Shown here in pieces: positions 25,518 through 34,221 of a stretch of DNA of 64,000 nt. Source of the stretch: an uncultured Marvinbryantia sp. (lineage in GTDB: Bacteria > Bacillota > Clostridia > Lachnospirales > Lachnospiraceae). Each line of letters opens with the position of its first letter. Positions within the stretch are counted from its first letter, which is position 1. Made by a program: the position numbers and the translations under genes. The stretch covers positions 82,757 through 146,756 of the forward strand of contig NZ_CAJKOX010000004.1 of NCBI RefSeq assembly GCF_905201705.1, given 5' to 3'. A model generated the notes under the pieces. It searched no databases and was not told the DNA's origin. It worked only from the letters and a program-made list of their open reading frames with translations.

Positions 25518-26804
25518 TTATTTATTTTCTAAAATCTTATCAATGCTTACCAGCTTGACGCTGAGGACGAAAATCTCCGCCGCGACCGCCAGCTCTTCCG
25601 GCGTCGGGTAGGACGGCGCGATACGGATATTGCTGTCCTGCGGGTCCTTTCCATACGGGTAGGTAGCGCCCGCTTCCGTCATGACAAGCCCTGCCTCCTT
25701 TGCCTTCTGCACGATCGCTTTTGCGCAGCCCGGCAGCGCATCGAAGGAGATGAAATAGCCGCCGCGCGGACGGATCCAGCTTCCGATCTCCAGACCGCTC
25801 AGCTCTGTATCCAGCACGTTCAGCACCGCCTCGAATTTCGGGCGCATGATGTCGGCGTGTTTCTTCATGTGGTTCACCATTCCGTGAATATCCTTGAAGA
25901 AACGCACGTGACGAAGCTGGTTCAGCTTATCATGTCCGATCGTCTGGATGCGCATCTGCTTGCGGATGTACTCCAGGTTTGCCGGGGACGCCGCGATCGC
26001 CGCCACGCCGGAACCCGGGAAGCTTACCTTGGAGGTGGAGCAGAATTTAAATACCATATCCGGGTTGCCCTCTTTTTTACATTCCATCAGGATCTCGATC
26101 AGATGATCCTGCTTGTCGTCATACAGATGGTGGATGCCGTATGCGTTATCCCAGTAAATACGGAAATCCTTCGCCGCCGGCTTCAGGCGTGCAAAACGGC
26201 GCACCGTCTCGTCAGAGTAGGTGATACCCTGCGGGTTGGAATATTTCGGCACGCACCAGATGCCCTTTACCGCTTCGTCGTTGTTGACGTATTCCTCGAC
26301 CATATCCATATCCGGTCCGTCCTGCGTCATCGGTATATTGATCATCTCGATGCCAAAATATTCCGTGATAGCAAAATGACGGTCGTATCCCGGCACCGGG
26401 CAGAGGAATTTTACCTTATCCAGCTTGCACCACGGCGTGCTTCCCATTACTCCGTGTGTCATGGAGCGTGCAACGGTGTCAAACATGATGTTCAGACTGG
26501 AGTTTCCGTAGATGATGATCTGATTAGCGGGAACCTCCGTCATATCTGCAAGAAGCTGCTGCGCCTCCGGGATACCATCCAGAACGCCGTAATTTCTGCA
26601 GTCTACGCCTGTTTCACATTTTAAGTTGGAAGTACTGTTCAAAACATCCATCATACCCATCGCAAGGTCGAGCTGCGCTGCCGAGGGTTTTCCTCTGGAC
26701 ATATCCAGGTGCAGGTTCTGCGCCTTGATCTGGTCATATTTCTTTTCAAGCTGTTTCTTCTCTTTCAGTAATTCTTCCTTGCTTAAATCCTTGTACGCTG
26801 CCAT
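25518..26804 (-). CDS. Aminotransferase class I/II, aspartate aminotransferase Ic-like
   Basis: The 428-residue protein is a PLP-dependent fold-type I enzyme. Visible are NLHLDMSRGKPSAAQLDL near residue 30, YGNSSLNIMFDT near residue 99, WCVPKYSNPQG near 180, YWDNAYGIHHL near 217, and the PLP lysine in FCSTSKVSFPGSG near 260. The sequence follows the group often annotated as aspartate aminotransferase subgroup Ic (MocR-like). It probably transfers amino groups between aspartate or alanine and 2-oxoglutarate; the substrate is not certain. AGGAGG precedes the ATG; 714 bases downstream lies the cysE group on the same strand upstream. Confidence 0.9.
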   Translation of the reverse strand: MAAYKDLSKEELLKEKKQLEKKYDQIKAQNLHLDMSRGKPSAAQLDLAMGMMDVLNSTSNLKCETGVDCRNYGVLDGIPEAQQLLADMTEVPANQIIIYGNSSLNIMFDTVARSMTHGVMGSTPWCKLDKVKFLCPVPGYDRHFAITEYFGIEMINIPMTQDGPDMDMVEEYVNNDEAVKGIWCVPKYSNPQGITYSDETVRRFARLKPAAKDFRIYWDNAYGIHHLYDDKQDHLIEILMECKKEGNPDMVFKFCSTSKVSFPGSGVAAIAASPANLEYIRKQMRIQTIGHDKLNQLRHVRFFKDIHGMVNHMKKHADIMRPKFEAVLNVLDTELSGLEIGSWIRPRGGYFISFDALPGCAKAIVQKAKEAGLVMTEAGATYPYGKDPQDSNIRIAPSYPTPEELAVAAEIFVLSVKLVSIDKILENK

Positions 26805-26853
26805 TTTTTCATTCTCCTCCTGTGATTTTATAATATAATGATGCCGCGCATCA

Positions 26854-27000
26854 TTACTGCCTTAAATAGATCCCCTGTGACTCGATCCAGTCGTCGATAT
26901 CCTCGATGCATTCCTGCGCCCAGGTCGGACTGAGTTCCTTCGCCGCAGTCTCCTTTAACGCCTCTTTTTCCTGTTCCTGTTTTTTCTTTTCTTCACTCAT
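26854..27000 (-). CDS. Small charged protein of unknown function
   Basis: This 48-residue frame (MSEEKKKQEQEKEALKETAA, then KELSPTWAQECIEDIDDWIESQGIYLRQ) has a lysine/glutamate-rich start and a tryptophan-containing amphipathic C-terminal half. It begins at ATG 27000 with GGGGG upstream and lies between cysE and the aminotransferase gene on the same strand. I recognise no characterised family. The consistent frame and ribosome site make it a plausible real small gene. Confidence 0.55.
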   Translation of the reverse strand: MSEEKKKQEQEKEALKETAAKELSPTWAQECIEDIDDWIESQGIYLRQ

Positions 27001-27052
27001 GCGTAAGCCCCCTTTTCCTGCAGACGGCTGCGCACACAGAAACGTCTGCATA

Positions 27053-28003
27053 TTAATCTTTTTCTTTTCGGTTGAAGAAGCCCTCCTGTCCAAGCTCCTG
27101 CGTCTGCACGCTTCCGCGCACCTTAAACTGAAGCTCCGGGTTCTTGATGCTCACCCTCGTGTGCTCCGGCACCGAGGAGGTGATAAATGCGTTACTTCCG
27201 ATGACCGCCCCTTCTCCGATAATGGTCTCTCCTCCCAGAATGGATGCCCCGGAGTAAACGGTCACATTGTCCATGAGCGTCGGATGACGCTTCGCGCCGC
27301 GCAGCGACTGTCCGCCTCTCGTGGAAAGCGCACCCAGAGTCACGCCCTGGTACAGCTTTACATTTTTGCCGATGACGGTAGTCTCGCCGACGACCACGCC
27401 GGTACCGTGGTCGATAAAGAAATACTCGCCGATCGTCGCCCCCGGATGGATGTCGATACCGGTGAGGTTGTGCGCGTACTCCGTCATGATCCGCGGGATC
27501 ATCGGTACTCCCAGGATATGAAGCTCGTGCGCGATGCGGTTGACGCTGATCGCGAATACGCCCGGATAGGAAAAAATAACCTCATCCGTGTTGAACGCCG
27601 CCGGGTCGCCGTCATATGCCGCCTGCACGTCCTTCGCAAGCATCCCGCGCAGCCACGGCAGACGCTGCAGAAATTGCTGCACGATCTCCCCCGCCCGGCA
27701 GCGGCACTTTCCCTCCGCCTTTTCTCCCGCACATTCCAGCGCTTTCGCCACCTGCTTCGTCAGCTCGTACTCGATGTTTTCCAGAAGCTCGCCGACATGG
27801 TAGCGCACCGTCTCGCTTTTCAGTTTCTTGTACTCAAAATATCCCGGGAACAGTATCTGACGCACCATATCGCATATTTTGATGATCATCTCCCTGTTCA
27901 GCCGGTTGTCAGAGTCAATGTTGCTGATAACAGAATATTCCCGGTAGCTGTCCAGCAGAGAATCAACCAGCGCTTCCATCTGCGCTGCCTGTAGATTATT
28001 CAT
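27053..28003 (-). CDS. cysE: Serine O-acetyltransferase, EpsC/CysE type
   Basis: The enzyme acetylates L-serine with acetyl-CoA for cysteine synthesis. The 316-residue product is the long EpsC-type form: an N-terminal helical domain (residues 1-140), then GVFAISVNRIAHELHILG, and a left-handed beta helix of hexapeptide repeats with the catalytic DIHPGATIGEYFFIDHGTGVVVG region near residue 200 split over repeats, followed by GAKRHPTLMDNVTVYSGASILG. ATG 28003 has AGGAG upstream. A clean promoter lies at 28034-28062. Confidence 0.93.
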   Translation of the reverse strand: MNNLQAAQMEALVDSLLDSYREYSVISNIDSDNRLNREMIIKICDMVRQILFPGYFEYKKLKSETVRYHVGELLENIEYELTKQVAKALECAGEKAEGKCRCRAGEIVQQFLQRLPWLRGMLAKDVQAAYDGDPAAFNTDEVIFSYPGVFAISVNRIAHELHILGVPMIPRIMTEYAHNLTGIDIHPGATIGEYFFIDHGTGVVVGETTVIGKNVKLYQGVTLGALSTRGGQSLRGAKRHPTLMDNVTVYSGASILGGETIIGEGAVIGSNAFITSSVPEHTRVSIKNPELQFKVRGSVQTQELGQEGFFNRKEKD

Positions 28004-28033
28004 GTGCTGCTCTCCTAAAATCATTTTGCGGAT

Positions 28034-28062
28034 AGTATAGCACATTTTAAAAAAAAGAGCAA
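28034..28062 (-). promoter_or_regulatory. Promoter of cysE
   Basis: On the minus strand TTGCTC (28057-28062) and TATACT (28034-28039) are 17 bases apart, about 30 bases from the start codon. Confidence 0.65.
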
Positions 28063-28176
28063 ACCATATCTCAGATTTGCCCCCTTGCACATATTTATTC
28101 TATAGCAGGTCGCCTTTCCTGTCAAACATTTTCATTATCCGTCATTATCCGGGCCGTAAAAACATTTATTTTTTCC

Positions 28177-28205
28177 TTGACATCCCGGTGAAGATACTAT
28201 ATAAT
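28177..28205 (+). promoter_or_regulatory. Consensus promoter of the tRNA-Phe/tRNA-Gly unit
   Basis: TTGACA (28177-28182) and TATAAT (28200-28205) are both perfect hexamers with a 17-base spacer, 48 bases before the first tRNA. Confidence 0.85.
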
Positions 28206-28253
28206 TTCTGTTGTTGCAGGAATGCAAATGTTATTTGCGCATCTTTCCTGTAT

Positions 28254-28326
<73 letters not shown>

Positions 28327-28346
28327 TTTTCAGTTAAATATTTTCT

Positions 28347-28417
28347 GCGGGTGTAGTTCAATGGTAGAACACCAGCCTTCCAAGCTGGATACGTGGGTTC
28401 GATTCCCATCACCCGCT
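28347..28417 (+). tRNA. tRNA-Gly (TCC)
   Basis: A complete cloverleaf of 71 bases: acceptor GCGGGTG/CACCCGC, anticodon stem CCAGC/GCTGG with anticodon TCC, T arm GTGGGTTCGATTCCCAT, discriminator T. CCA is not encoded. It lies 20 bases after tRNA-Phe. Confidence 0.97.
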
Positions 28418-28434
28418 TTTTTGCTGCAGAAAAT

Positions 28435-28474
28435 GCCGCCCGCAGGGTTTGTCCCCACGGACGGCTTTTTTTTT
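28435..28474 (+). terminator. Terminator of the tRNA-Phe/tRNA-Gly unit
   Basis: GCCG, CCG and GGG pair with CCC, CGG and CGGC with small bulges, followed by nine T. Confidence 0.85.
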
Positions 28475-28534
28475 GCATATGCATACGTTTATGCGCACAG
28501 TCATGCGGCTCACAGAACCGTCGAAGCCAGACTT

Positions 28535-29293
28535 TTATTCCAGATATAAGAACGGATCGACCGGCTTACCTTCCTTCTGCATCTGGAAATACAGGTTGCT
28601 TCCTTCCTCACAATAATATTTGGTCGGCTCGCTCACATATCCGAGAAGCTGTCCCTGTTCCACCACGTCGCCCTCGGATACTGCCAGTTCTTTGAGCTGC
28701 CCGTAGATCAGGCTGTAATTGTTTCCCAGATTCAGTTTCAGTGTCGTTCCGGTTTCCTCATTGACACCGATGGATTCCACGATTCCCTTTGCAGATGCAA
28801 CGACCGGATTGCCCGCCTCACTGCTGATGATCACCGCTGGATTGTATTTGTACTGGTTGAGCGTCTCAAAATAAACCGTATTATTCATATTGTAGTCCAT
28901 CAGTACGGTACCGGCTGCGGGCCACGCAAGCATTGAGTCGTCCTGAAAATTGACGGTCGGCTGCAGGATTGCCGTTGCCGAGGAGGAGCTGACATCCGCC
29001 GTTTCCGTCGCTTCCTCCGTCACTTCCAAAGACGCCGGGTCAACGTCTTTTTCATTCGCCGCCGTGTAGTCGTTCACCTGCGGCAGCTCCGCTACCACGT
29101 CCGCGCCGGCCGCCTCCAGATCCTGCTCCGGTGCTTCGCTCTCCTGCGTTGCCGTCGTGTTGGGGGACGCCTCCTGAAAGCTGTCGCCGCTTGTCCGATA
29201 TGTTGCAAACGCAACCGCGCCTACAAGGCAGAGCGTCATCACACCCAGGGTTCCCTTACTTTTTAAAATACTTAATACCTTTTCTTTTCGCAT
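28535..29293 (-). CDS. spoIIQ: SpoIIQ-like M23-fold sporulation protein lacking usual zinc ligands
   Basis: The 252-residue protein has one N-terminal membrane segment (about residues 17-32), a Glu/Thr-rich linker, and a C-terminal LytM/M23 fold (WPAAGTVLMDYN near residue 122, then YKYNPAVIISS, YSLIYGQLKEL, YVSEPTKYYCEEG, LYFQM). The HxxxD and HxH zinc motifs of active M23 peptidases are replaced, so it is probably a non-catalytic scaffold, as several SpoIIQ proteins are. It lies downstream of spoIID and should act in the forespore membrane during engulfment. ATG 29293 has TGAGGTG upstream. Confidence 0.82.
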   Translation of the reverse strand: MRKEKVLSILKSKGTLGVMTLCLVGAVAFATYRTSGDSFQEASPNTTATQESEAPEQDLEAAGADVVAELPQVNDYTAANEKDVDPASLEVTEEATETADVSSSSATAILQPTVNFQDDSMLAWPAAGTVLMDYNMNNTVYFETLNQYKYNPAVIISSEAGNPVVASAKGIVESIGVNEETGTTLKLNLGNNYSLIYGQLKELAVSEGDVVEQGQLLGYVSEPTKYYCEEGSNLYFQMQKEGKPVDPFLYLE

Positions 29294-29370
29294 ATCTGTC
29301 ACCTCATATTATGTTCATTATGGTTCTACACATATGTTTTCCATAAATGAGGAATTTATGCAAAAGATTT

Positions 29371-30219
29371 TTAATACTTCACCAGCTCCGTGCCCGGATA
29401 GAAGTAGCCGAGGATTTCTTTATAATTTTTGCCGGCAAGCGCCATCTGCTGCGCGGTGTACTGGCTCATGCCAAGGCCATGCCCACTGCCATGCACCGTC
29501 AGATATGTACCGTCCTCCCCTGCGCTCACCTCGAAGTTTGCGGAAGGCAGCCCCAGCAGATTGCGAAACTCCTCTCCGGAGATCGTCTCATTCCCAAGGG
29601 AAATCTGCAGCACATATCCGGCGCTGTCGCGCGCCGTCACCTGCATCTGCGCCCAGGAATCATCTATCTGAATGGTAGTCTGCGCGTCCGCCGACTTCTC
29701 GTCTGACGGACAGAGCTTTGAAACGAGATAGGGATAGCTCTCCGACTGAAACACCTCCTGCGCATCCCGCGTGCTCCCGGCGCTGCACGCATGAAAGGAC
29801 GCCAGGATCGGCTTATCCTCCCATACAAGGACCTGTCCGTCTGTCTCCCGCTGTGCCAGCAGAAATTTTTCCGCGGCGCCCATACGCTCCAGCTCCGTCA
29901 TGGTCAGATACGCCTCATTTTCCACCTTTCCGTTCTCTTCGATCTGCCGGTACAGATTCGTCCGGACCGCGATCATTTGTGCCTTTACCGCCTCCGGATC
30001 GTATCCGGCAGGAATCTGTGCTGCTGTCGCACCGATAACATATTCTTCCAGCTCCATCTCCGCGATCCCGCTGCTTGTCTTTACCGCAATATAGTCCGTC
30101 TCATTTTTTATCGAGCGATAAATTTCACTCATCCGGCTGTCCAGAAGAAGCATCAGCGCGCACGGAAGCACCAGTATCACCAGAATACCGGTTAAAATAT
30201 ATTCTACACGTCTTTTCAT
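29371..30219 (-). CDS. spoIID: Stage II sporulation protein D (peptidoglycan lytic enzyme)
   Basis: SpoIID degrades peptidoglycan at the septum during engulfment, working with SpoIIP and SpoIIM. The 282-residue product has an N-terminal membrane anchor (residues 8-26), MELEEYVIGATAAQIPAGYDPEAVKAQ in two parts near residue 55, the FHACSAGSTRDAQEVF motif near residue 145, and the C-terminal HGSGHGLGMSQYTAQQMA motif near residue 248. Length and order fit the family. It precedes the spoIIQ-like gene on the same strand with 77 bases between them. Confidence 0.93.
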   Translation of the reverse strand: MKRRVEYILTGILVILVLPCALMLLLDSRMSEIYRSIKNETDYIAVKTSSGIAEMELEEYVIGATAAQIPAGYDPEAVKAQMIAVRTNLYRQIEENGKVENEAYLTMTELERMGAAEKFLLAQRETDGQVLVWEDKPILASFHACSAGSTRDAQEVFQSESYPYLVSKLCPSDEKSADAQTTIQIDDSWAQMQVTARDSAGYVLQISLGNETISGEEFRNLLGLPSANFEVSAGEDGTYLTVHGSGHGLGMSQYTAQQMALAGKNYKEILGYFYPGTELVKY

Positions 30220-30250
30220 AAATGTCTGCTCCGCATTTTCCGGGATAAAA

Positions 30251-30282
30251 AATCCCTCTCATATTATCCTATGAAAGGGATT
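30251..30282 (-). terminator. Terminator after the rubrerythrin gene
   Basis: AATCCCT and CTCAT pair with ATGAA and AGGGATT around an AT loop. On the minus strand the stem is followed by TTTTTT. Confidence 0.8.
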
Positions 30283-30294
30283 GCATTTTTATGC

Positions 30295-30834
30295 CTAATA
30301 ATTTTCCGGTTTAATCTGAAAAAATGCTTTTTCATGCCCGCAGACCGGACACCTTTCCGGCGCTTTCCTGCCGAAATGGATAAAACCGCATTTTCTGCAC
30401 TGCCACATCATGTCCCCGTCCCTGGAGAATACGATTCCTCCCTCCACGTTTGCAAGCAGTCTGCGGTAGCGCTCTTCGTGCTCTTTTTCCACCGCCGCCA
30501 CCAGTTCAAACTTCCGGGCAATTTCCGTAAAACCCTCCTCATACGCTTCTACCGCCATACGGCTGTACATCTCGGTCCACTCAAAATTTTCCCCGTTGGC
30601 CGCCGCCAGCAGATTTTCCTTCGTACCGTCAATCTCACCGCCGCAGATGTATCGAAACCACTGTTTTGCGTGTGCCATTTCATTTCCCGCGGTCTCCTCA
30701 AAAATTGCCGCGATCTGCTGATAGCCATCCTTGCGCGCCTTGTTTGCATAATACGTATACTTACTGTGCGCCATGCTTTCTCCCGCAAACGCCTCCAGCA
30801 GGTTTTTTTCTGTCTTGCTGCCCTTTAGTTCCAT
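30295..30834 (-). CDS. Rubrerythrin
   Basis: Rubrerythrin reduces hydrogen peroxide in anaerobes using a diiron centre and a rubredoxin iron. The 179-residue product has the ferritin-like four-helix domain (E19-H23 region AGESMAHSKY, then EETAGNEMAHAKQW near 46-59, EAYEEG near 97, EKEHEERY near 116) and a C-terminal rubredoxin domain with C146, C149, C162 and C165. GGAGG precedes the ATG. It has its own terminator and no PerR-like palindrome was found close upstream, unlike the second rubrerythrin in the window. Confidence 0.95.
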   Translation of the reverse strand: MELKGSKTEKNLLEAFAGESMAHSKYTYYANKARKDGYQQIAAIFEETAGNEMAHAKQWFRYICGGEIDGTKENLLAAANGENFEWTEMYSRMAVEAYEEGFTEIARKFELVAAVEKEHEERYRRLLANVEGGIVFSRDGDMMWQCRKCGFIHFGRKAPERCPVCGHEKAFFQIKPENY

Positions 30835-30936
30835 AAAAGCGTCCTCCTTTTCTCTTTGCTAAAAAGGATATCCGGATTTTAAAAACTTATGCAAATCCCC
30901 CGGCCGCTGCTTTATATAAATATTTAGCACGGCAGC

Positions 30937-31704
30937 TTATGCATCCTCCTTATGCGTTCCTATGTAATTCAGGATCCCGCTGCACACCGCCTCCGCCACT
31001 GTCTCCTGGTATGCGTCCGTCACCAGCTTTTCCGCTTCCTCCGGGTTGCTCAAAAAGCCGCACTCCACGATCACCGTCGGACTTTTGGTCTTTCGCAGCA
31101 GATAATAGCTGTCATTTGCCTTAATCTCCCGCGGCCGCTCAATTTCCAGCATCTCATTTAAGGCTTCCTGCAATGCGGCGGCAAGCTCCCTTCCCTGCGC
31201 GGAGCTTTCATAAAAGAATACCTGCGGTCCCTTTACCGAGCTTTCCGTATAGCTATTCTGATGGATGCTGACAGCAAGAAACGGCTCCATTTCATCGATT
31301 GCCGCACAGCGCCGCTTCATATCCTGCTGTTTTTTATTCGCCTCTCCCTCATCGTAAAGACCACTGTCCTCCTCCCGCGTAAGCACCGCCGTAATGCCGT
31401 TTTCTTCAAGCCGGGCGGCAAGCTTTTTTGCGATGGAAAGATTAACCTCCTTCTCCAGCGCACCGTTTACACCGACCTTCCCCGAATCAATTCCGCCGTG
31501 ACCGGCGTCTACGACCACAGTAATTTTGTCGTAAACCACAGTGCCCAATTCCTGCTTCACCTCGCCTGACGCCGCATCACTGTCGGTTTCAGACCGCACG
31601 CCGCCGGATGCCGCGATGCCGGCTCCAAGCCTGCCGGCATAAAATGCGCATACCAGAATCAACGCCGTCATTACCAGCTCCAGTATTTTTTTATTTTTAT
31701 TCAT
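30937..31704 (-). CDS. N-acetylmuramoyl-L-alanine amidase (Amidase_3), CwlD-like
   Basis: The 255-residue zinc amidase cleaves the bond between MurNAc and the stem peptide. It has an N-terminal membrane or signal segment (residues 8-28), then VVVDAGHGGIDSGK with zinc ligand H69, ALEKEVNLSIAKKLA with E84, VSIHQNSY near residue 170, and the catalytic glutamate in VIVECGFLSNPEEAE near 218. It lies among sporulation-like genes, downstream of the GH18 gene, so a spore cortex role like CwlD is likely but not proven. Confidence 0.88.
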   Translation of the reverse strand: MNKNKKILELVMTALILVCAFYAGRLGAGIAASGGVRSETDSDAASGEVKQELGTVVYDKITVVVDAGHGGIDSGKVGVNGALEKEVNLSIAKKLAARLEENGITAVLTREEDSGLYDEGEANKKQQDMKRRCAAIDEMEPFLAVSIHQNSYTESSVKGPQVFFYESSAQGRELAAALQEALNEMLEIERPREIKANDSYYLLRKTKSPTVIVECGFLSNPEEAEKLVTDAYQETVAEAVCSGILNYIGTHKEDA

Positions 31705-31711
31705 ACAAATA

Positions 31712-31751
31712 CCCCTGCCGTATACTTTATTACAAGTATATGCGGCAGGGG
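31712..31751 (-). other. Strong intergenic hairpin between the GH18 and amidase genes
   Basis: CCCCTGCCG and TATACTT pair with AAGTATAT and CGGCAGGGG around a short AT loop. It lacks a long T run on the minus strand, so it may be a weak terminator or an RNA-processing or stability element between co-oriented genes; it ends just before the amidase start. Confidence 0.55.
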
Positions 31752-31787
31752 CAGTAAGTTTTCCAACCTACTCAGCCATGCGCCAGA

Positions 31788-33488
31788 TCAGCTTACATAC
31801 TTCAGAATGATATCCCAGACAGAATCAGTCTCCAGCCCGAGCCTCCATCCGGCAACTCCGGCAAGCCCATAATCTTTCACCAGGTTCATCTTTTCCTCAA
31901 TAGATTTATCATCCTCCAGCCAGATCTGGTAAAGCGAACCGTCATCGCCTTCAAACTGGGCATAATTCTGACCGGTCGTCTCATCCCAAGAAGCTTCCAC
32001 ATTGTTGTTTTCCAGAACCTGCTGGCCGCCCTCCATACCGTATACCTCGCTGGTAACGGTGGTGGTGCCGTCCGCGTTTGTCTTTGTATTCCAGAGCCTC
32101 GTGTAGAACGGGATTCCGCTGATCAGCTTCTCTGCCGGAACATCCTTTCGCATATCGAGAATGCCCTGGTTTTCAAAGGCGAGGCTTGCCACGGAGCCTG
32201 CCTCCTCCGAGCCGTCGTAATGTTCGTCGTAACCCATCACGATAACGTAATCGCAGACAGTCCCAAGTTCGGCCCGGTTGTAATGCTCATTAAACGACAT
32301 CGGCACCGGCACATCCACGGAAAGCACCAGACCGTTCTTGCGGCATTTTACAGACAGCTCGCGGATAAACTGGATGTATCCGTCTGCAGCCTCCTCCGGA
32401 ATACTTTCAAAATCTACATTAATGCCGTCAAAGCCGTACTCGATCGCAGACGCGATCAGCGAATTCTCCATCTTCGTGCGTGATTCCGTAGATTTCAGCA
32501 CCGTCGTCGTGTCGATCTCAGAGCTGAAATTGTCAACAAGCGCCCACACCTCCATATCATTGCGGTGCGCAGTGTCCACATAATCCGCGTCGGCAAGGCT
32601 GCTTAAGGTTCCATCGTTTGATACGATGGAAAACCATGTCGGCGAAATGGTATTGACGCCCTTTATCGAAGCAATATCGTAAATAATATTGTAGTTCGCG
32701 TCCGTATTGCTTATCACATGCCATACCAGATTAATCTTGTAGTCCTTGGCCACACTGGTGTACTCCGGCTCCTCAAACTCCCGCTGCACCGTCTCGGTGC
32801 GCTCATCCACAAGCCTGTCGTTTTTGATATAGCCGAAATATCCGTCCTGCGTCAGCACACCTGTCCAGTCCTCCATCGGTTCTATCACCGTGACGACCTC
32901 ATTCTTCTCAAGCTCCCGCAGGATCGGGCTCTTGATGCCTCCCTGATAGCGCAGCTTTCCTTTTTTGCGGATCGTCGCCAGCGTCTTTTCGCCCCATTCG
33001 TTTGTGATGACGATGCGCTCCGGGTCGTGGAACAGCTCGTACTCCAGGTTTGTATACCTCTGGACAAAATCGAGCGCCAGATACGTTTTCGTGCCGTCAA
33101 CCTTTACGATATCATAAGGCAGTGTCTCGGATTTTCCGGTGGCAGTGTATTTCTGTCCATTCGCCGGGATCTCGATAATATCGGTGGGCGTGGTGTACAG
33201 CATCAGATTTGCCTCGGAATCCCAGTAAAAGCGATCGTTTAACTGCTCTTTTACTGCCTGAAAGTCCACATAGCAGACGTCGTCCGATACCATTCCTTTG
33301 TATTCAGAAATTTCCCTCCCTATTACAATAGCCGCCTCATCCTCCGAGGACAGGCCAAAATACGCTTTTCCATCCATCACTTCCGATGTCGGGGTGTACT
33401 TCTTCACCAGATTTGTTATAAAGACGATTGCTGCCACAACCACCACCAGAACCACGGCAGCCAGCAGCGGTGCCGCTTTCTTTTTCAT
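31788..33488 (-). CDS. Glycoside hydrolase family 18 protein with SH3-like segment
   Basis: The 566-residue protein has an N-terminal membrane segment (residues 6-30), a copper-amine-oxidase-like or dockerin-like front part, an SH3-type stretch (LRELEKNEVVTVIEPMEDW, then GYFGYIKNDRL near residue 200-225), and a C-terminal GH18 barrel. The catalytic DGxxxDxE is seen in GFDGINVDFESI near residue 355, with YVIVMGYDEHYDG near 425. Such clostridial proteins hydrolyse spore cortex or other GlcNAc-containing glycans. ATG 33488 has GGGAGG eight bases upstream; the frame's earlier GTG lies within that site. Confidence 0.88.
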   Translation of the reverse strand: MKKKAAPLLAAVVLVVVVAAIVFITNLVKKYTPTSEVMDGKAYFGLSSEDEAAIVIGREISEYKGMVSDDVCYVDFQAVKEQLNDRFYWDSEANLMLYTTPTDIIEIPANGQKYTATGKSETLPYDIVKVDGTKTYLALDFVQRYTNLEYELFHDPERIVITNEWGEKTLATIRKKGKLRYQGGIKSPILRELEKNEVVTVIEPMEDWTGVLTQDGYFGYIKNDRLVDERTETVQREFEEPEYTSVAKDYKINLVWHVISNTDANYNIIYDIASIKGVNTISPTWFSIVSNDGTLSSLADADYVDTAHRNDMEVWALVDNFSSEIDTTTVLKSTESRTKMENSLIASAIEYGFDGINVDFESIPEEAADGYIQFIRELSVKCRKNGLVLSVDVPVPMSFNEHYNRAELGTVCDYVIVMGYDEHYDGSEEAGSVASLAFENQGILDMRKDVPAEKLISGIPFYTRLWNTKTNADGTTTVTSEVYGMEGGQQVLENNNVEASWDETTGQNYAQFEGDDGSLYQIWLEDDKSIEEKMNLVKDYGLAGVAGWRLGLETDSVWDIILKYVS

Positions 33489-33535
33489 ACATTGCACCTC
33501 CCAGGTAGTATACTCTGAATACAGTATATCATACC

Positions 33536-33886
33536 TTACTGCTTACTTCTAACAGTTTTCGACTTTTTCAGAAAATATTCACATTTATTTAAGTTTTTTG
33601 CACAAGGGGACTGTACTGTCTGTTGATTATCTTTTCTGATACGGTCAAATCCTATCCCGCATACATGATTCTGACGATCCACATAGTAATCACGCATATA
33701 ATTTGTTCTCTCGCAAAGGCAGCTTGCGATCTGATAGGAAGTGCTTGGCTCTCCATCCAGCCAGAGCTGGATACCTGCTTCCTGATACTTTTTCAGCTCC
33801 CGGTACAGTCTGCTGTTTTTCACCTGCCTGCTTCTGGACAGATGCGCCTGACTGATTGTTCCTTTTTTCTGTTCGATGGTACTCAC
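33536..33886 (-). CDS. Hypothetical protein, 116 residues
   Basis: I do not recognise this frame with certainty. It starts at GTG 33886 directly after an in-frame TGA, with only a weak GGAAA ribosome site. The front half is basic and helical (LYRELKKYQEAGIQLWLDGE), followed by PSTSYQIASCLCERTNYMRDYY and a cysteine-containing tail. The balanced composition and the LWLDGEPS and YMRDYY segments look protein-like rather than random, reminiscent of small conserved Lachnospiraceae proteins. It lies upstream of the GH18 gene and next to a dispersed repeat. Confidence 0.45.
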   Translation of the reverse strand: MSTIEQKKGTISQAHLSRSRQVKNSRLYRELKKYQEAGIQLWLDGEPSTSYQIASCLCERTNYMRDYYVDRQNHVCGIGFDRIRKDNQQTVQSPCAKNLNKCEYFLKKSKTVRSKQ

Positions 33887-33982
33887 TCACTTTCCGTTTT
33901 CTTTTGCCGGTTCCTTCCATATGGTGCATTCGTGATATATTTCCGCGCAAAAAGAAAACTTTTGCTCCAGAGAAGATTTGTT

Positions 33983-34009
33983 GTTACTGTGAACGGAGTG
34001 ACCAGTAAC
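33983..34009 (+). repeat. Dispersed repeat, shortened copy 2 (27-base palindrome)
   Basis: GTTACTG (33983-33989) and CAGTAAC (34003-34009) bracket a TGAACGGAGTGAC centre, the same layout as the palindromes at 10376-10402 and 39705-39731. The octamer GATTTGTT occurs on both sides (33975-33982 and 34010-34017), like a short direct repeat. Confidence 0.7.
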
Positions 34010-34150
34010 GATTTGTTTCCCTCCTTCCATGTGTTATTTTGTCTTTGTCTCTTCTCTTATTGGTTATTATATATAATTTGTGTTATTTTTGCAAGTATTT
34101 TTTGCATTTTTAATTTATAATTTTTTAATACCACAAACCATGCTTTTCCT

Positions 34151-34179
34151 TTGCATTTTCCAGCAAAGTAGGTTATACT
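34151..34179 (+). promoter_or_regulatory. Promoter of mecA
   Basis: TTGCAT (34151-34156) and TATACT (34174-34179) are 17 bases apart, 42 bases before the start codon. Confidence 0.65.
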
Positions 34180-34221
34180 GTGTTTGTAAATACGTATTTT
34201 GATTTAGTGAGGAGTGGTTTT

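Larger units (their letters stand above)
33887..34221. other. Intergenic region with repeat element and mecA promoter
   Basis: This 335-base stretch contains the shortened repeat (33983-34009), an AT-rich run around 34055-34135 and the mecA promoter at 34151-34179. No further gene is supported. Confidence 0.5.

Noticed and set aside
33690..33950. 86-codon frame overlapping the 116-residue hypothetical gene
   Set aside because: It lies in another frame of the same strand, is Lys/Arg-rich and runs into the repeat-flanking region without a ribosome site.
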